DNA from: CAYMND01 sp964465065
GTDB lineage: Bacteria; Acidobacteriota; Aminicenantia; UBA2199
Assembly: GCA_964465065.1 (NCBI GenBank)
Contig: CAYXHZ010000002.1
Coordinates: 50,273 to 114,272, forward strand
Length of the DNA: 64,000 bases
Direction of reading: 5' to 3'
Of the stretch, positions 1 through 8,677 are shown piece by piece. The notes beneath the pieces were generated by a model. The model saw only the letters and a list, made by a program, of their open reading frames with translations, was not told the origin of the DNA and did no database searches. Position 1 is the stretch's first letter. The number at the start of each line of letters is the position of its first letter. A program made the translations under genes and the position numbers.

Positions 1-312
1 GCCCGTCTGCTCAGTTTCCAGAACAGCGATATGGATCCCCACCCCCTGCCCCATCACGTCAGTTCGCACCGCCGTCGCCTCGGCCCCTTAATTGTCAGCA
101 TCAAGCGTCTGATCATGAAGCTGTTTCGCCCGATCAGCGGACCGCTGTTGACCCCGCAGCAGAACTTCAACCAAATGGAAGTCGAATACAACCTCGGTTG
201 CTTCATCCGTCTGGGTCAGCTCGACCAGCGCATAGGGCAGCTTGAAGAGACGGTACAGCGTCTGGAAATCGCCATCCTCGCCCAGGATGTGCAGCGGGAG
301 AACAGCCGATGA
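1..312 (+). CDS. 3' end of an unknown protein (partial)
   Basis: The reading frame is open from the first base to a TGA at 310-312, so the gene begins before the window. The visible tail has a basic amphipathic stretch (around LIVSIKRLIMKLFRP), a PLL...QQNFN motif, then a heptad-like helix rich in Leu, Gln and Glu. That arrangement resembles a linker or membrane-proximal coiled coil of methyltransferases and glycosyltransferases in surface-polysaccharide clusters. This is resemblance only. Its stop overlaps the start of the following glycosyltransferase by 4 bp (ATGA), so the two are probably co-translated and work in the same pathway. Confidence 0.6.
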   Translation, partial: ARLLSFQNSDMDPHPLPHHVSSHRRRLGPLIVSIKRLIMKLFRPISGPLLTPQQNFNQMEVEYNLGCFIRLGQLDQRIGQLEETVQRLEIAILAQDVQRENSR

Positions 313-1583
313 ACGAAACCACCCGTATCCAAATTCCCCCCTGCCCCATCGACCCCAGTCCAGGTGCCCTGCGCGCCCGAATCCAAAACGAGCGGGAGCA
401 AAACGGGCTGCAGGCGGCCTTCAAACTGTTGCAACGCCAGGAGACCATCCTGACCGGGCGTAAGCCGACCCTGGGCTTCTACGATCATGTCATCGATTTC
501 ATCGGCGGCGGACAGAAGTACGGCGCCACCATGATTCAGGCCCTCAAAGACCGCTTCGCGATCACCATCCTCTGCCACCGGCCCTTGACCCACAAACAGC
601 TGGAAGACTGGTACGGTTTCGATCTGGGACAGTGCCCCATCGAGATCATCCCTTTGCCGTTCTTTGACGACAGGAACCTGCACATCGACCCGGCACTGGT
701 CACCGCCCGGGTACACAACCCGTTCCACACCGTCAGCCTGCGCAGCGTCGATTTCGATTTCTTCGTCAACAACAGCATGAACGAAATGGTACTGCCCCTG
801 TCGCCGGTGTCGCTGGCCGTCTGTCACTTCCCGGAGCGCCGCCCCAGCGATTATTTCTACATGGACCGCTACAGCGGCATCATATTCAACAGTCACTATA
901 CCGCCGGTTGGATCCGGCAGCGCTGGAACCTGACCCCCCATGCCCATCTCTACCCGCCTGTCCACATGGCGCCAGCCTCCCTGCCGGAAAAAAAGCCGCA
1001 GATCCTTTCCGTTGCCCGCTTCGAACTCGGCGGCAGCAAGAAACAGCTGGAAATGGTGGCCGCCTTCACCCAGCTCCACAAGATGCTGCCGGCGGACCAT
1101 CCCTGGCGACTGATCCTGTGTGGCGGCACACCGGCCGACAACCCCTACCTGGAAAAAGTCAGAGCGGCGTCGCACGGACTGCCGATCGACATCCTGACCA
1201 ACATCGACGAGGAACGTTTGAAAACGCTGTACCGCGAATCCTCTCTGTTCTGGCACATCTGCGGACTCAACCAGCGCGATCCGGCCCTGGTCGAGCATTT
1301 CGGCATGACCATCGTCGAGGCCATGCAGAATCATCTGGTACCGATCGTCTTTGACGGCGGAGGCCAGCGCGAGATCGTCGACCAGGGACTCAACGGTTAC
1401 CGGATCAGCCGTCCGGCCGAATTGCTGCGGCATACCTGGACCCTGATCCACGACCAGGCCCTGCGCCGAAACATGGGCGACGCCGCTTTCGAGAAATCGC
1501 AGCGCTTCGACAAACCGCGTTTCATCGCCGAGACGCAGGCGCTCTTCGACGAGCTGCTACGGGATTACCGGACCACCTGCTGA
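309..1583 (+). CDS. Glycosyltransferase family 4 (GT-B fold)
   Basis: A 424-residue cytosolic or membrane-associated glycosyl transferase that moves a sugar from a nucleotide donor to a glycan or lipid acceptor. The GT4 signature EX7E is present at E329 and E337 (EHFGMTIVEAM), followed by the donor-loop GGGQREIV and an NGYRI segment. The middle part (NNSMNE, CHFPERRPSDYF, IIFNSHYTAGWI) resembles ALG11-like GT4 mannosyltransferases, but donor and acceptor cannot be assigned. The start at 309 overlaps the upstream stop by 4 bp. It probably belongs to a surface glycan cluster extending left of the window. Confidence 0.85.
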   Translation: MNETTRIQIPPCPIDPSPGALRARIQNEREQNGLQAAFKLLQRQETILTGRKPTLGFYDHVIDFIGGGQKYGATMIQALKDRFAITILCHRPLTHKQLEDWYGFDLGQCPIEIIPLPFFDDRNLHIDPALVTARVHNPFHTVSLRSVDFDFFVNNSMNEMVLPLSPVSLAVCHFPERRPSDYFYMDRYSGIIFNSHYTAGWIRQRWNLTPHAHLYPPVHMAPASLPEKKPQILSVARFELGGSKKQLEMVAAFTQLHKMLPADHPWRLILCGGTPADNPYLEKVRAASHGLPIDILTNIDEERLKTLYRESSLFWHICGLNQRDPALVEHFGMTIVEAMQNHLVPIVFDGGGQREIVDQGLNGYRISRPAELLRHTWTLIHDQALRRNMGDAAFEKSQRFDKPRFIAETQALFDELLRDYRTTC

Positions 1584-1590
1584 CCCGCCA

Positions 1591-2061
1591 ATGATCGGAC
1601 TTGCCATCGTCAGTTGCCTGTGCCTGCTGATATCCTGGAGTACCGACCGTAAAAAGACCCTGGCCGGACTCAAGCAGGGCCTGGCCATGTTCATCAAAAT
1701 CCTGCCGGTGCTGCTCACCATGCTGATCCTCGTCAGCATCGCCCTCTATGCCGTTGCCAACCGGCAGATCATCACCTGGCTGTCTCAGAATGACGGTTGG
1801 CAGGCGATGACGGCGGCGGCCCTGTTGGGATCGATCGCGCTGATTCCCGGCTTTATCGCCTATCCGCTCAGCGCCATCCTGCTGCAAAACGGTGTCTCAT
1901 TCCGGATTCTGGCCGTTTTCATCACCACCTTGATGATGGTCGGCGTGCTGACCCTGCCGCTGGAAGCCAGATATTTCGGCTGGAAAGTCAGCATTCTCAG
2001 AAATGCGCTGAGCCTGATAGCCGCAGTGCTGATCGGCCTGACGATCGGACTTTTCCTGTGA
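1591..2061 (+). CDS. Permease, N-terminal half (split DUF318-like)
   Basis: A 156-residue integral membrane protein with about four hydrophobic segments. It resembles half of the COG0701/DUF318 permease family (ArsP-like), whose members are usually about 300 residues with two similar halves. The charged segment STDRKKTLAGLKQGL lies after the first membrane span, and a Pro-Gly pair sits in a later span (IPGFIAYPLS). The next gene starts inside its stop codon and encodes a matching half, so the two probably assemble as a heterodimer. Substrate unknown. Confidence 0.6.
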   Translation: MIGLAIVSCLCLLISWSTDRKKTLAGLKQGLAMFIKILPVLLTMLILVSIALYAVANRQIITWLSQNDGWQAMTAAALLGSIALIPGFIAYPLSAILLQNGVSFRILAVFITTLMMVGVLTLPLEARYFGWKVSILRNALSLIAAVLIGLTIGLFL

Positions 2062-2588
2062 ACAGAATCGTCACGATCCTGATGAAACGATACGGCTTGT
2101 TCATCGCCTTCGTCATATATCTGGCGGTTTCCCAGCTGACCTCCCATCGGCCTGGACTGGAAATCGGCCGCAAGTTCAGCTTCTTTTTCAGCGAGATGAT
2201 GGTTTTTCTGCCCCTGCTGTTCATCCTCATCGGTCTTTTGGACGTTTGGGTACCCAGAGACAAGGTCGCCGCCCGCATCGGGCCTTCCTCCGGCCTGCCG
2301 GGCATCCTGTGGGTGATCCTTCTGGCCATGCTGCAGGCCGGACCGCTCTACGCATCCTTCCCTGTCGCCGCCCTGCTGTGGCGCAAGGGCTGCAGTCTGC
2401 GCAACATCTTCATCTATCTGGGCGCCTTCAGCTGCATCAAGATCCCTATGCTGACATTCGAAATCAGCTTTTTGGGATTGAAATTCTCGCTGTTGCGCAG
2501 CCTGTTCAGCCTGCCCTTGTTCATCGCCATCGCCTGCCTGTTGAGTTTTCTTCTGCGCCAGCGCCCCTACTCCATCCGTGAGCCCTGA
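2058..2588 (+). CDS. Permease, C-terminal half (split DUF318-like)
   Basis: A 176-residue membrane protein partnered with the preceding gene. I chose GTG 2058 because it overlaps the upstream TGA (GTGA); ATG 2082 is the alternative. The core contains WVPRDKVAARIG, QAGPLYASFPVAALLW and CIKIPMLTFEISFLG, typical of the family's repeat with a conserved Gly/Pro pore segment. Its 3' end overlaps the convergently transcribed symporter gene by 22 bp (2567-2588). Function is inferred from family resemblance and gene pairing. Confidence 0.6.
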   Translation: MNRIVTILMKRYGLFIAFVIYLAVSQLTSHRPGLEIGRKFSFFFSEMMVFLPLLFILIGLLDVWVPRDKVAARIGPSSGLPGILWVILLAMLQAGPLYASFPVAALLWRKGCSLRNIFIYLGAFSCIKIPMLTFEISFLGLKFSLLRSLFSLPLFIAIACLLSFLLRQRPYSIREP

Positions 2589-4282
2589 AGCGTTCCGGCC
2601 GAGCCCTCGCTCAGTTTCCTGCCGATGAAAAACTGCAGTACATACGCCAGGACCACCATCAACGCGCAGGCGATGACGTTGTACCACAGGTAGGGAATGT
2701 CGGTGAAAAAGAAACAGAGCAGGATCAGCGTCTCGGCACAGAGTGCCGAAATGAAGGTGGCCGTTCCACCGACGCTCTTGCAGTAGAAGGCGATCAGAAA
2801 CAGACCGAGAATGGTGCCGTAAAAGAGCGATCCCAGGATGTTGACGGCTTCGATCAGGGAACCCAGACGTTCGGCGAACATGGCGAAGGCGATGGCGTAC
2901 AGCCCCCAGAACACCGTGGCCAGCCTGGACACTCGCAGGTAATGGGCTTCCGATTCGGCAGGCCTGAGCATGCGTTTATAGAGGTCCATCGTCGTTGTCG
3001 AGGCCAGGGCGTTGAGCTCGGCCGCAGTCGATGACATGGAAGCCGAAAAGATGGCGGCCATGACCAGGCCGATCAGGCCGGCCGGCAGAGTCGACATCAC
3101 AAAACTCAGAAAGATGTAATTGCTGTCGCTGCCGTCCGACTGCGAGCGATTGTTCCGGATCAGCGCGGCGGCCTGCTGACGGAGGTTGTGCTCCCGAACT
3201 TGAAAACTTTTCAACTGCCGGTCGCCATCCCTGGACCGGAAATTCTGTTCGACCATCTCTTTCAACAGACGGGCCTTGTCGGCATGAACCCGAGCGAATT
3301 CCGCTTCCACTTGCCGATAGGCGGCAGCCTGAGCGCTGGTTTGCAGCCTGCCGATTTCCACGGCGTTGAAGTTCACCGGAGGCAGCACGAACTGGTAATA
3401 AACGAAGACCATGATGCCCAGGAAAAGGATGGCGAACTGCATCGGCACTTTCAGCAAGGCGTTGGCCAACAGACCGATCCGGCTCTGGGTCACCGATTTT
3501 CCCGTCAGATAGCGGGAAACCTGCGACTGGTCGGTTCCGAAATAGGACAGCATCAAAAAAGTGCCGCCGATCAGGCCGGTCCAGATATTGTAGCGGTCGC
3601 GCCAGTCGAAATCGGTGGTGATGATGTTCATCCGCCCCAGTTTACCGGCGATTCTGGTCCCGTCGATCCAGGAGATCCCCTCCGGCAAGGTGTTGACGAT
3701 CAATACGAACGCGCTGATCATGCCGAAGCTGATGATGGCCATTTGCAGCAAATGGGTTCTGTTGACCGCATCAGAACCTCCGAATGCCGTGTAGACGACA
3801 ACCGACAGGCCTGAGCACAGCACGGTCAGCTGCAGGTTCCAGCCCAGCAGCAGCGACAGGATCACCGAAGGTGCGAAGATGGTCAGGCCGGCGGCGAGGC
3901 CGCGTTGGATCAGGAACAGGATGCAGCCCAGCAGACGGTTCTTGAGATCGAAACGTCGTTCGAGGTATTCGTAGGCGGTGAACACCCGCAAACGGTGGTA
4001 AATGGGCACGGCGGTCTGGCACAGGATGACCATGGCGATGGGCAGGCCCAGGTAGAATTGCACGAAACGCATGCCGTCGACGTAAGCCTGCCCGGGGGTC
4101 GACAGAAACGTGATGGCGCTGGCCTGGGTGGCCATGACCGACAGGCAGACCATGTACCAGGGGGTGGAGCGCCCGGCCAGGAGGTACTGCTCCATATTCT
4201 TGCGACCGCGGGTCTTCCATACGCCGTACAGGACGACGAAAGCCAGAAAACCGATCAGCACCAGCCAGTCGATCGTGTTCAT
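2567..4282 (-). CDS. Sodium:solute symporter (SSS family)
   Basis: A 571-residue inner-membrane protein with the many hydrophobic spans of the SSS fold, expected to import a sugar, amino acid or other small solute with sodium. Recognisable are the first spans (VLIGFLAFVVLYGVW), the GRSTPWYMVCLSVMATQASAITFLSTPG segment of SSS proteins (in two parts) and SASMSSTAAELNALAS after the insert. A charged, coiled-coil-like insert of about 80 residues (roughly 305-385, RQVEAEFARVHADKARLLKE) separates two spans and is longer than in textbook members such as PutP. The start ATG (4282) overlaps the stop of the small upstream membrane gene, so translation is probably coupled. Substrate unknown; the PIG-L neighbour hints at an acetylated sugar derivative. 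Confidence 0.85.
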   Translation of the reverse strand: MNTIDWLVLIGFLAFVVLYGVWKTRGRKNMEQYLLAGRSTPWYMVCLSVMATQASAITFLSTPGQAYVDGMRFVQFYLGLPIAMVILCQTAVPIYHRLRVFTAYEYLERRFDLKNRLLGCILFLIQRGLAAGLTIFAPSVILSLLLGWNLQLTVLCSGLSVVVYTAFGGSDAVNRTHLLQMAIISFGMISAFVLIVNTLPEGISWIDGTRIAGKLGRMNIITTDFDWRDRYNIWTGLIGGTFLMLSYFGTDQSQVSRYLTGKSVTQSRIGLLANALLKVPMQFAILFLGIMVFVYYQFVLPPVNFNAVEIGRLQTSAQAAAYRQVEAEFARVHADKARLLKEMVEQNFRSRDGDRQLKSFQVREHNLRQQAAALIRNNRSQSDGSDSNYIFLSFVMSTLPAGLIGLVMAAIFSASMSSTAAELNALASTTTMDLYKRMLRPAESEAHYLRVSRLATVFWGLYAIAFAMFAERLGSLIEAVNILGSLFYGTILGLFLIAFYCKSVGGTATFISALCAETLILLCFFFTDIPYLWYNVIACALMVVLAYVLQFFIGRKLSEGSAGTLQGSRME

Positions 4283-4401
4283 GACAGAATACGGGTCAGG
4301 CCCCAGAACAGCAGGATCAACCCCAACAGATTACCGAGCACCAGAGCATAGACCCTGGTCCAGGAGCTGAACAGCGGCGGTTTATCAGGATCAGCGCGCA
4401 T
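4279..4401 (-). CDS. Small single-span symporter accessory peptide (40 aa)
   Basis: A 40-residue protein with a short polar N terminus (MRADPDKPPLFSSWTR) and one membrane span (VYALVLGNLLGLILLFWGLT). Its ATG at 4401 lies inside the last codons of the PIG-L gene (11 bp overlap) and its TGA overlaps the symporter ATG by 4 bp. This leaves no room for separate initiation and argues strongly for a real, co-translated gene. Small one-span proteins encoded directly before SSS symporters are known; a role in symporter assembly or stability is inference. Confidence 0.75.
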   Translation of the reverse strand: MRADPDKPPLFSSWTRVYALVLGNLLGLILLFWGLTRILS

Positions 4402-6868
4402 AACGGCCAGCCGAGATCATGTTGACGAAAATACGGAGCGCACCGGGATTACCGGCCGGAACCTGGCGGAACCAGGCCAAACCGCTGTAGATGAATACGC
4501 CTTTCCCGTAGCGGCAGAACAGGGTGGAACCGCTCAGCTCTTTTTCACCCGGATCATGGCCGCTGACCAGGTCATCGTATCGTTTATCGCAGGATTCGGC
4601 GAAATACAGGCCGCGTTCCTGCACCCAGCCGGAAAAATCGTCCGGACCGATCCGGTTGGGCTGGTTGAACAGGCTGTGTTCCGGTTTGAGAAGACGCAGT
4701 TCGGCCTGTTCGTCGGTGATCCGTTCCCGGCCGATCTTGAAAGGGTACGGACCGATCTCCTCGCAGACCAGGCCGTAGCCGACGTTGTACTGGACGATGT
4801 AGGTGCCGCCGTTTTGGATATAATCCATCAGGGCGGTGTAGGCATATTTCAGACGCGGTCGGGTGTTGTAGGCCCTGATACCGGCGATGACGGCATCGCA
4901 AGTGGCCAGAAACTCGGAACTCAGCTGTTCGTCGCCCAGCATCACCACTTCGTAGCCCATATCGCCGAGCGCTTCGGGAATCTCGTCGCCAGAGCCCTCG
5001 ATGTAGCCGATTCGTCCGCCGGGGATCTTGGTGTCGAGCCGGATCAGGCGGACGGAGCTCTCCGGAAAGTAGGCCTGGGGTTCAATGTGATCGTGCCGGA
5101 TCTCGACCAGAGACCGCGCATAGGCTCGACCATCGACGACGATCCGGGCCAAGGTCTGGGTCCGTTGCATGAGCGGCGGCGGTGAAATCCAAAAACTCAC
5201 GGTTCGCTCGTCGTGACGGCTGGCGAATTCGAAATCGATCTGGTCCGGTGCCGCCGTCCAGCCCCCGGGCAATTCCAGACGGAGCAGACCTTTGGCTTGG
5301 GCGGCATGGGCCTTGAGGCGCACTTGCACCTCCCGTCTCTGTCCGTTGCTGAAAATGATGTTTTTCTTGGCAAAAGTGGCGCTCACGGATGGACGGATCT
5401 CGAAGGGACGCTGCATCTCGCCGTTCACCCGGTCCAGCCAACGGTAGCGCAGGGCTTTGCGAAACGTCAACTTCCTGCCGAGCAGGGTCAAGTCCACTTC
5501 GACCGGCAGAACCGGCGGATTCTGAGCCAGGCCGATCATGGCCGGATCATCGACATGAAACAGACCTTTTTCCGGCGGCCTGGCCAACCAGTAGGGCTGC
5601 GTCAGCGCATAATCGGCCGGCAGGATCAGATCGCTGTCCACCTTCTGCAACACATTGTGGACCAGATCCAGCTTCAGCGACTGGACAAGGCCAAGACTCG
5701 GGAAGCGGATGGCCTGAACCTGAACGGCGTCAGTACTGCGCTGCAGCATAGTGGTGCTCAAATGCACCATGTCACCGGGTGCTGCGCAGAAATCGCTGGC
5801 CAGCGGTTCGATGAACAGGCCGGCGCAGGCGGCGATCAGGTCCCGCAACTCCCCGCGTTTGAAACGGACCCAGGGTTCTTTTTCCAGCCTGGCTATCTCT
5901 TCATCCATTTTCAGCAAGGCTGCCAAGCTCAGCCAGGGTCTGCCGACATCGAAATCGGCGAGCTGCCCGGCGAGAAGCCTGTCGAGCGCTTCAGCGCCCT
6001 CGATCCGTTTCCAGCTGCTGTCAATGCCATCGAAAATGTCCTTTCGGAACGGTGCGCCGGCCAGGAGTTGAAAATATTCGATCTGAGAACCGCGGTTGGG
6101 CAACACGCCGAAACCCTGACTCTTGTGCATGCTGCGACTGCGGGCGGCGATCTCGTTGTAGGACATACCGAGCAGAGGATTGTAGCTTCCGGTGTCCAGC
6201 GTCGCCAGCCCAGCCATCTCCTCCGGTTTGGGACGCCACTTGTTCCACAGAATACGTTTGGCTTGCCAGGGGGACAAGTCTTTCAGCTGCTCGGGAAAGC
6301 GCGCGGGATCGGCGGCGGCGGCAAACGCCTCCAGCGCCAGGATCGTGGCGGCCGGATGATGGCCGTGACCGCCGTTCTGCTCATCGTCGGCCGGAAAACG
6401 GGTGATGATGACATCGGGACGGAAATGGCGGATAACCCGGACGATATCGGACATGACCTCCTCCTTTCCCCAAAAATCCATGGTTTCGGCCACCGATTTG
6501 GAGTAACCGAAATCGACAGCCCGGGTGAAATACTGCTCGCCGCCGTCGTAACGGCGGGCTTCCAGGAGTTCCTGCGATCGGATGATGCCGATCTGGCTGC
6601 CTTGCTCGGAACCGATCAGGTTCTGGCCGCCGTCGCCGCGGGTGAGAGACAGGTAGGCGGTGCGGTATTTCCTTTCCTTGGACAGAAAGGCCATCAACCC
6701 GGTATTCTCGTCATCCGGATGGGCGGCGATGTACAGCACGCTGCCCAACACGTTCATTTTTTCGAGCGCGATACGCAGGTCGGCCGCAGTCCTGGGCGGC
6801 TCGATCAAGGCACGTAACGGCAAGCCGAAAAGTATCGACAGCAGGGTAAAAATGGAGGCATGTTTCAT
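4391..6868 (-). CDS. Secreted PIG-L family deacetylase with C-terminal extension
   Basis: An 825-residue exported zinc hydrolase, expected to remove acetyl groups from N-acetyl-glucosamine-type substrates. A signal peptide covers about residues 1-20. The PIG-L domain begins near residue 40 and has the metal motif AHPDDENTG (H50, D52, D53) and a downstream His cluster GGHGHHPAA (near 168-171). The central part is beta-rich and unassigned. The last ~250 residues (RIGYIEGSGDEIPEALGDMG onward) resemble a ThuA/glutamine-amidotransferase-like fold. It is first in a unit with the small peptide and SSS symporter, which suggests extracytoplasmic deacetylation followed by uptake. Confidence 0.88.
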   Translation of the reverse strand: MKHASIFTLLSILFGLPLRALIEPPRTAADLRIALEKMNVLGSVLYIAAHPDDENTGLMAFLSKERKYRTAYLSLTRGDGGQNLIGSEQGSQIGIIRSQELLEARRYDGGEQYFTRAVDFGYSKSVAETMDFWGKEEVMSDIVRVIRHFRPDVIITRFPADDEQNGGHGHHPAATILALEAFAAAADPARFPEQLKDLSPWQAKRILWNKWRPKPEEMAGLATLDTGSYNPLLGMSYNEIAARSRSMHKSQGFGVLPNRGSQIEYFQLLAGAPFRKDIFDGIDSSWKRIEGAEALDRLLAGQLADFDVGRPWLSLAALLKMDEEIARLEKEPWVRFKRGELRDLIAACAGLFIEPLASDFCAAPGDMVHLSTTMLQRSTDAVQVQAIRFPSLGLVQSLKLDLVHNVLQKVDSDLILPADYALTQPYWLARPPEKGLFHVDDPAMIGLAQNPPVLPVEVDLTLLGRKLTFRKALRYRWLDRVNGEMQRPFEIRPSVSATFAKKNIIFSNGQRREVQVRLKAHAAQAKGLLRLELPGGWTAAPDQIDFEFASRHDERTVSFWISPPPLMQRTQTLARIVVDGRAYARSLVEIRHDHIEPQAYFPESSVRLIRLDTKIPGGRIGYIEGSGDEIPEALGDMGYEVVMLGDEQLSSEFLATCDAVIAGIRAYNTRPRLKYAYTALMDYIQNGGTYIVQYNVGYGLVCEEIGPYPFKIGRERITDEQAELRLLKPEHSLFNQPNRIGPDDFSGWVQERGLYFAESCDKRYDDLVSGHDPGEKELSGSTLFCRYGKGVFIYSGLAWFRQVPAGNPGALRIFVNMISAGRYAR

Positions 6869-6877
6869 CGGCCCTCG

Positions 6878-7462
6878 CTAGCTTTGCGGTTCGCAACTGA
6901 TCTTGAAGGGCACCATGAGCTCGACCCAGTGCAAAAAGGCGACAGTCGAATAATCGGTCAAGTCCGCAAAACCGTACAGCAGCCATTCCTGGAACGGAGC
7001 CTTCACCGGGCTCACCCGTATGCGCAGGATGTCTTCGCTTTCGTTGTACTTGTAACTTCCCCAAAGGGTGTTGTTCCGGTTGAAAATCACGATCCATTCG
7101 CTCTGCGAGGGTATGAAATGCAGACTGTACTTTCCGGCCGGGACCTTATTGCCGTTGATCAGGACATCTTTGCTGAACTCGATGGTGGTGCACTCGTTGG
7201 CGCCGCCCCGCCAGGGAAAGGGCTTGTTGTCCGAATACTTGTTGCCTGGCTCGAGTCCATAGGGCACGAGCTCCCCCCAGATGGTCCGGCCCTTGACACC
7301 GGGTCGGCTGTAACTGATGGTGATATCGGTATCGACACCGATGCGCTGGGTGACAGCCGCCTTCTGGCTGGGCCGGGGTTTGACCTCTTTCTGGGCGCTC
7401 AGGTCAATCGTAACAGCTAATGTTAAAGACAAAACAGCGACAAACAACTTCAGCGATCTCAT
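6878..7462 (-). CDS. DUF2911 family exported protein
   Basis: A 194-residue protein with a signal peptide (MRSLKLFVAVLSLTLAVTID, cleaved near LSAQ) and a DUF2911 domain, seen in DITISYSRPGVKGRTIWG, PFPWRGGANECTTIEFS and VPAGKYSLHFIP. I chose ATG 7462 over a longer frame because GGGAGGAACCC lies just upstream and the signal peptide starts here. The family's biochemical role is unknown. It follows queA and ends 9 bp before the PIG-L start, so it may be transcribed with the deacetylase-symporter unit. Confidence 0.85.
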   Translation of the reverse strand: MRSLKLFVAVLSLTLAVTIDLSAQKEVKPRPSQKAAVTQRIGVDTDITISYSRPGVKGRTIWGELVPYGLEPGNKYSDNKPFPWRGGANECTTIEFSKDVLINGNKVPAGKYSLHFIPSQSEWIVIFNRNNTLWGSYKYNESEDILRIRVSPVKAPFQEWLLYGFADLTDYSTVAFLHWVELMVPFKISCEPQS

Positions 7463-7567
7463 GGGTTCCTCCCGCCAATCTTGGTAAGACGATGATAACA
7501 CGATAACCGATGGTATCGCCACACAGGTGGCGGCCGGTTTGTGCTAACACGCATCTATTGACTCTTT

Positions 7568-8590
7568 TCACAGAATGAGCATGGCGTCGCCGTACGAAAA
7601 GAAACGGTATCCGGAATCGATGGCCTGGCGATAGGCGCGCTGCATCAGATCCAGGCCGGCGAAGGCGCTGACCAGGATGAACAGCGAGGATTCCGGAAGG
7701 TGGAAGTTGGTCAGCAGACGGTCGACCAGTTTGAATTCGAATCCGGGGTAGATGAAAATTTCCGAAAAAAAGTGCAAGGGCTCCTGAGCGAGTGCCGCCC
7801 AGGTCTCCAGGCTGCGCACCGAAGTGGTTCCGACCGCCAGCAACTTCTTCCCCCCGGCTTTGAGCTCCCGGATGCGCTGGGCGCTGAGCTGGGGTATTTC
7901 GATCTCTTCGCGGCCCATACGATGCTCTTCCAGTTTTTCGACGGTGATTTTCTGAAAAGTGGCCTCGCCGACAGTCAGGTTGACGGGAATGACGTCGTGG
8001 CTCCGGCCGATCTCGCTCAAAAGCTCCGCCGTGAAGTGCAGACCGGCCGTCGGTGCGGCGACGGCACCGGGTTTGGCCGCATACACAGTCTGATACCGTT
8101 CCAGATCGAACTGCCGCAGACGCCTGGCCTCCTCGGCCTTGCGCTTGATATAGGGCGGCAACGGGGCGAAACCGCTTCGGTACAGTTCGGATACCGGGTT
8201 GTCCAGACGGAGAAGTCTGCGCCCCCGCTGGCCCTGCTGCAGAACCTGGGCGGCCGAGCCGTCGTCGAATTCCAGACGGCTGCCGGTCCGCAGATGCTTG
8301 GCCGGTTGCGCCAGCACCTCGACCGTCCATGGGTCCAGCACCTTGACCACCAGCATTTCGATCGTACGGTCACCGGTGCGGCCGAGGAGCCGGGCCGGGT
8401 CGACCCGGGTGGTGTTGATGACCAGAAAATCATCGGCGTCGATCAGGCCGGGGAACTCGTCGAAGCGGTGGTGGGTGATGCACCCGGTCTTGCGGTCGAC
8501 GCACATCAATCTGGAATGGTCCCGTCTGTCGGCTGGGGTACGGGCGATCAGCCCGGCCGGAAGGTCGAAGGAAAACTGCTCGAGTTTCAT
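7568..8590 (-). CDS. queA: S-adenosylmethionine:tRNA ribosyltransferase-isomerase
   Basis: QueA transfers the ribosyl part of SAM to 7-aminomethyl-7-deazaguanine in tRNA, forming epoxyqueuosine. The 340-residue protein matches the family's usual length. Visible signatures are FDLPAGLIARTPADRRDHSRLM at the N terminus (in two parts), PTAGLHFTAELL, LTVGEATFQ, EIEIPQ and YRFFSYGDAMLIL at the C terminus. ATG 8588-8590 is preferred over a 12-residue extension because MKLEQFSFDLP is the family's normal start. Confidence 0.95.
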   Translation of the reverse strand: MKLEQFSFDLPAGLIARTPADRRDHSRLMCVDRKTGCITHHRFDEFPGLIDADDFLVINTTRVDPARLLGRTGDRTIEMLVVKVLDPWTVEVLAQPAKHLRTGSRLEFDDGSAAQVLQQGQRGRRLLRLDNPVSELYRSGFAPLPPYIKRKAEEARRLRQFDLERYQTVYAAKPGAVAAPTAGLHFTAELLSEIGRSHDVIPVNLTVGEATFQKITVEKLEEHRMGREEIEIPQLSAQRIRELKAGGKKLLAVGTTSVRSLETWAALAQEPLHFFSEIFIYPGFEFKLVDRLLTNFHLPESSLFILVSAFAGLDLMQRAYRQAIDSGYRFFSYGDAMLIL

Positions 8591-8640
8591 GGCTGAATTG
8601 TACCAGAGCGGTCCGCACAGAACCATACCCCAGCCCCCCC

Positions 8641-8670
8641 TTGACCTTAACTCCCGATATGAAGTAAGGT
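8641..8670 (+). promoter_or_regulatory. Candidate promoter for the 8678 gene
   Basis: TTGACC (8641-8646), an 18-nt spacer and TAAGGT (8665-8670), with the start codon only 7 nt further on. The -10 is a weak match. If used, the transcript would be nearly leaderless. Confidence 0.4.
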
Positions 8671-8677
8671 ATTCACG

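Noticed and set aside
216..1451. A 411-codon minus-strand frame opposite the glycosyltransferase
   Set aside because: Long antisense frames arise by chance in GC-rich DNA. The plus strand has a recognised GT4 protein with motifs and overlapping start.
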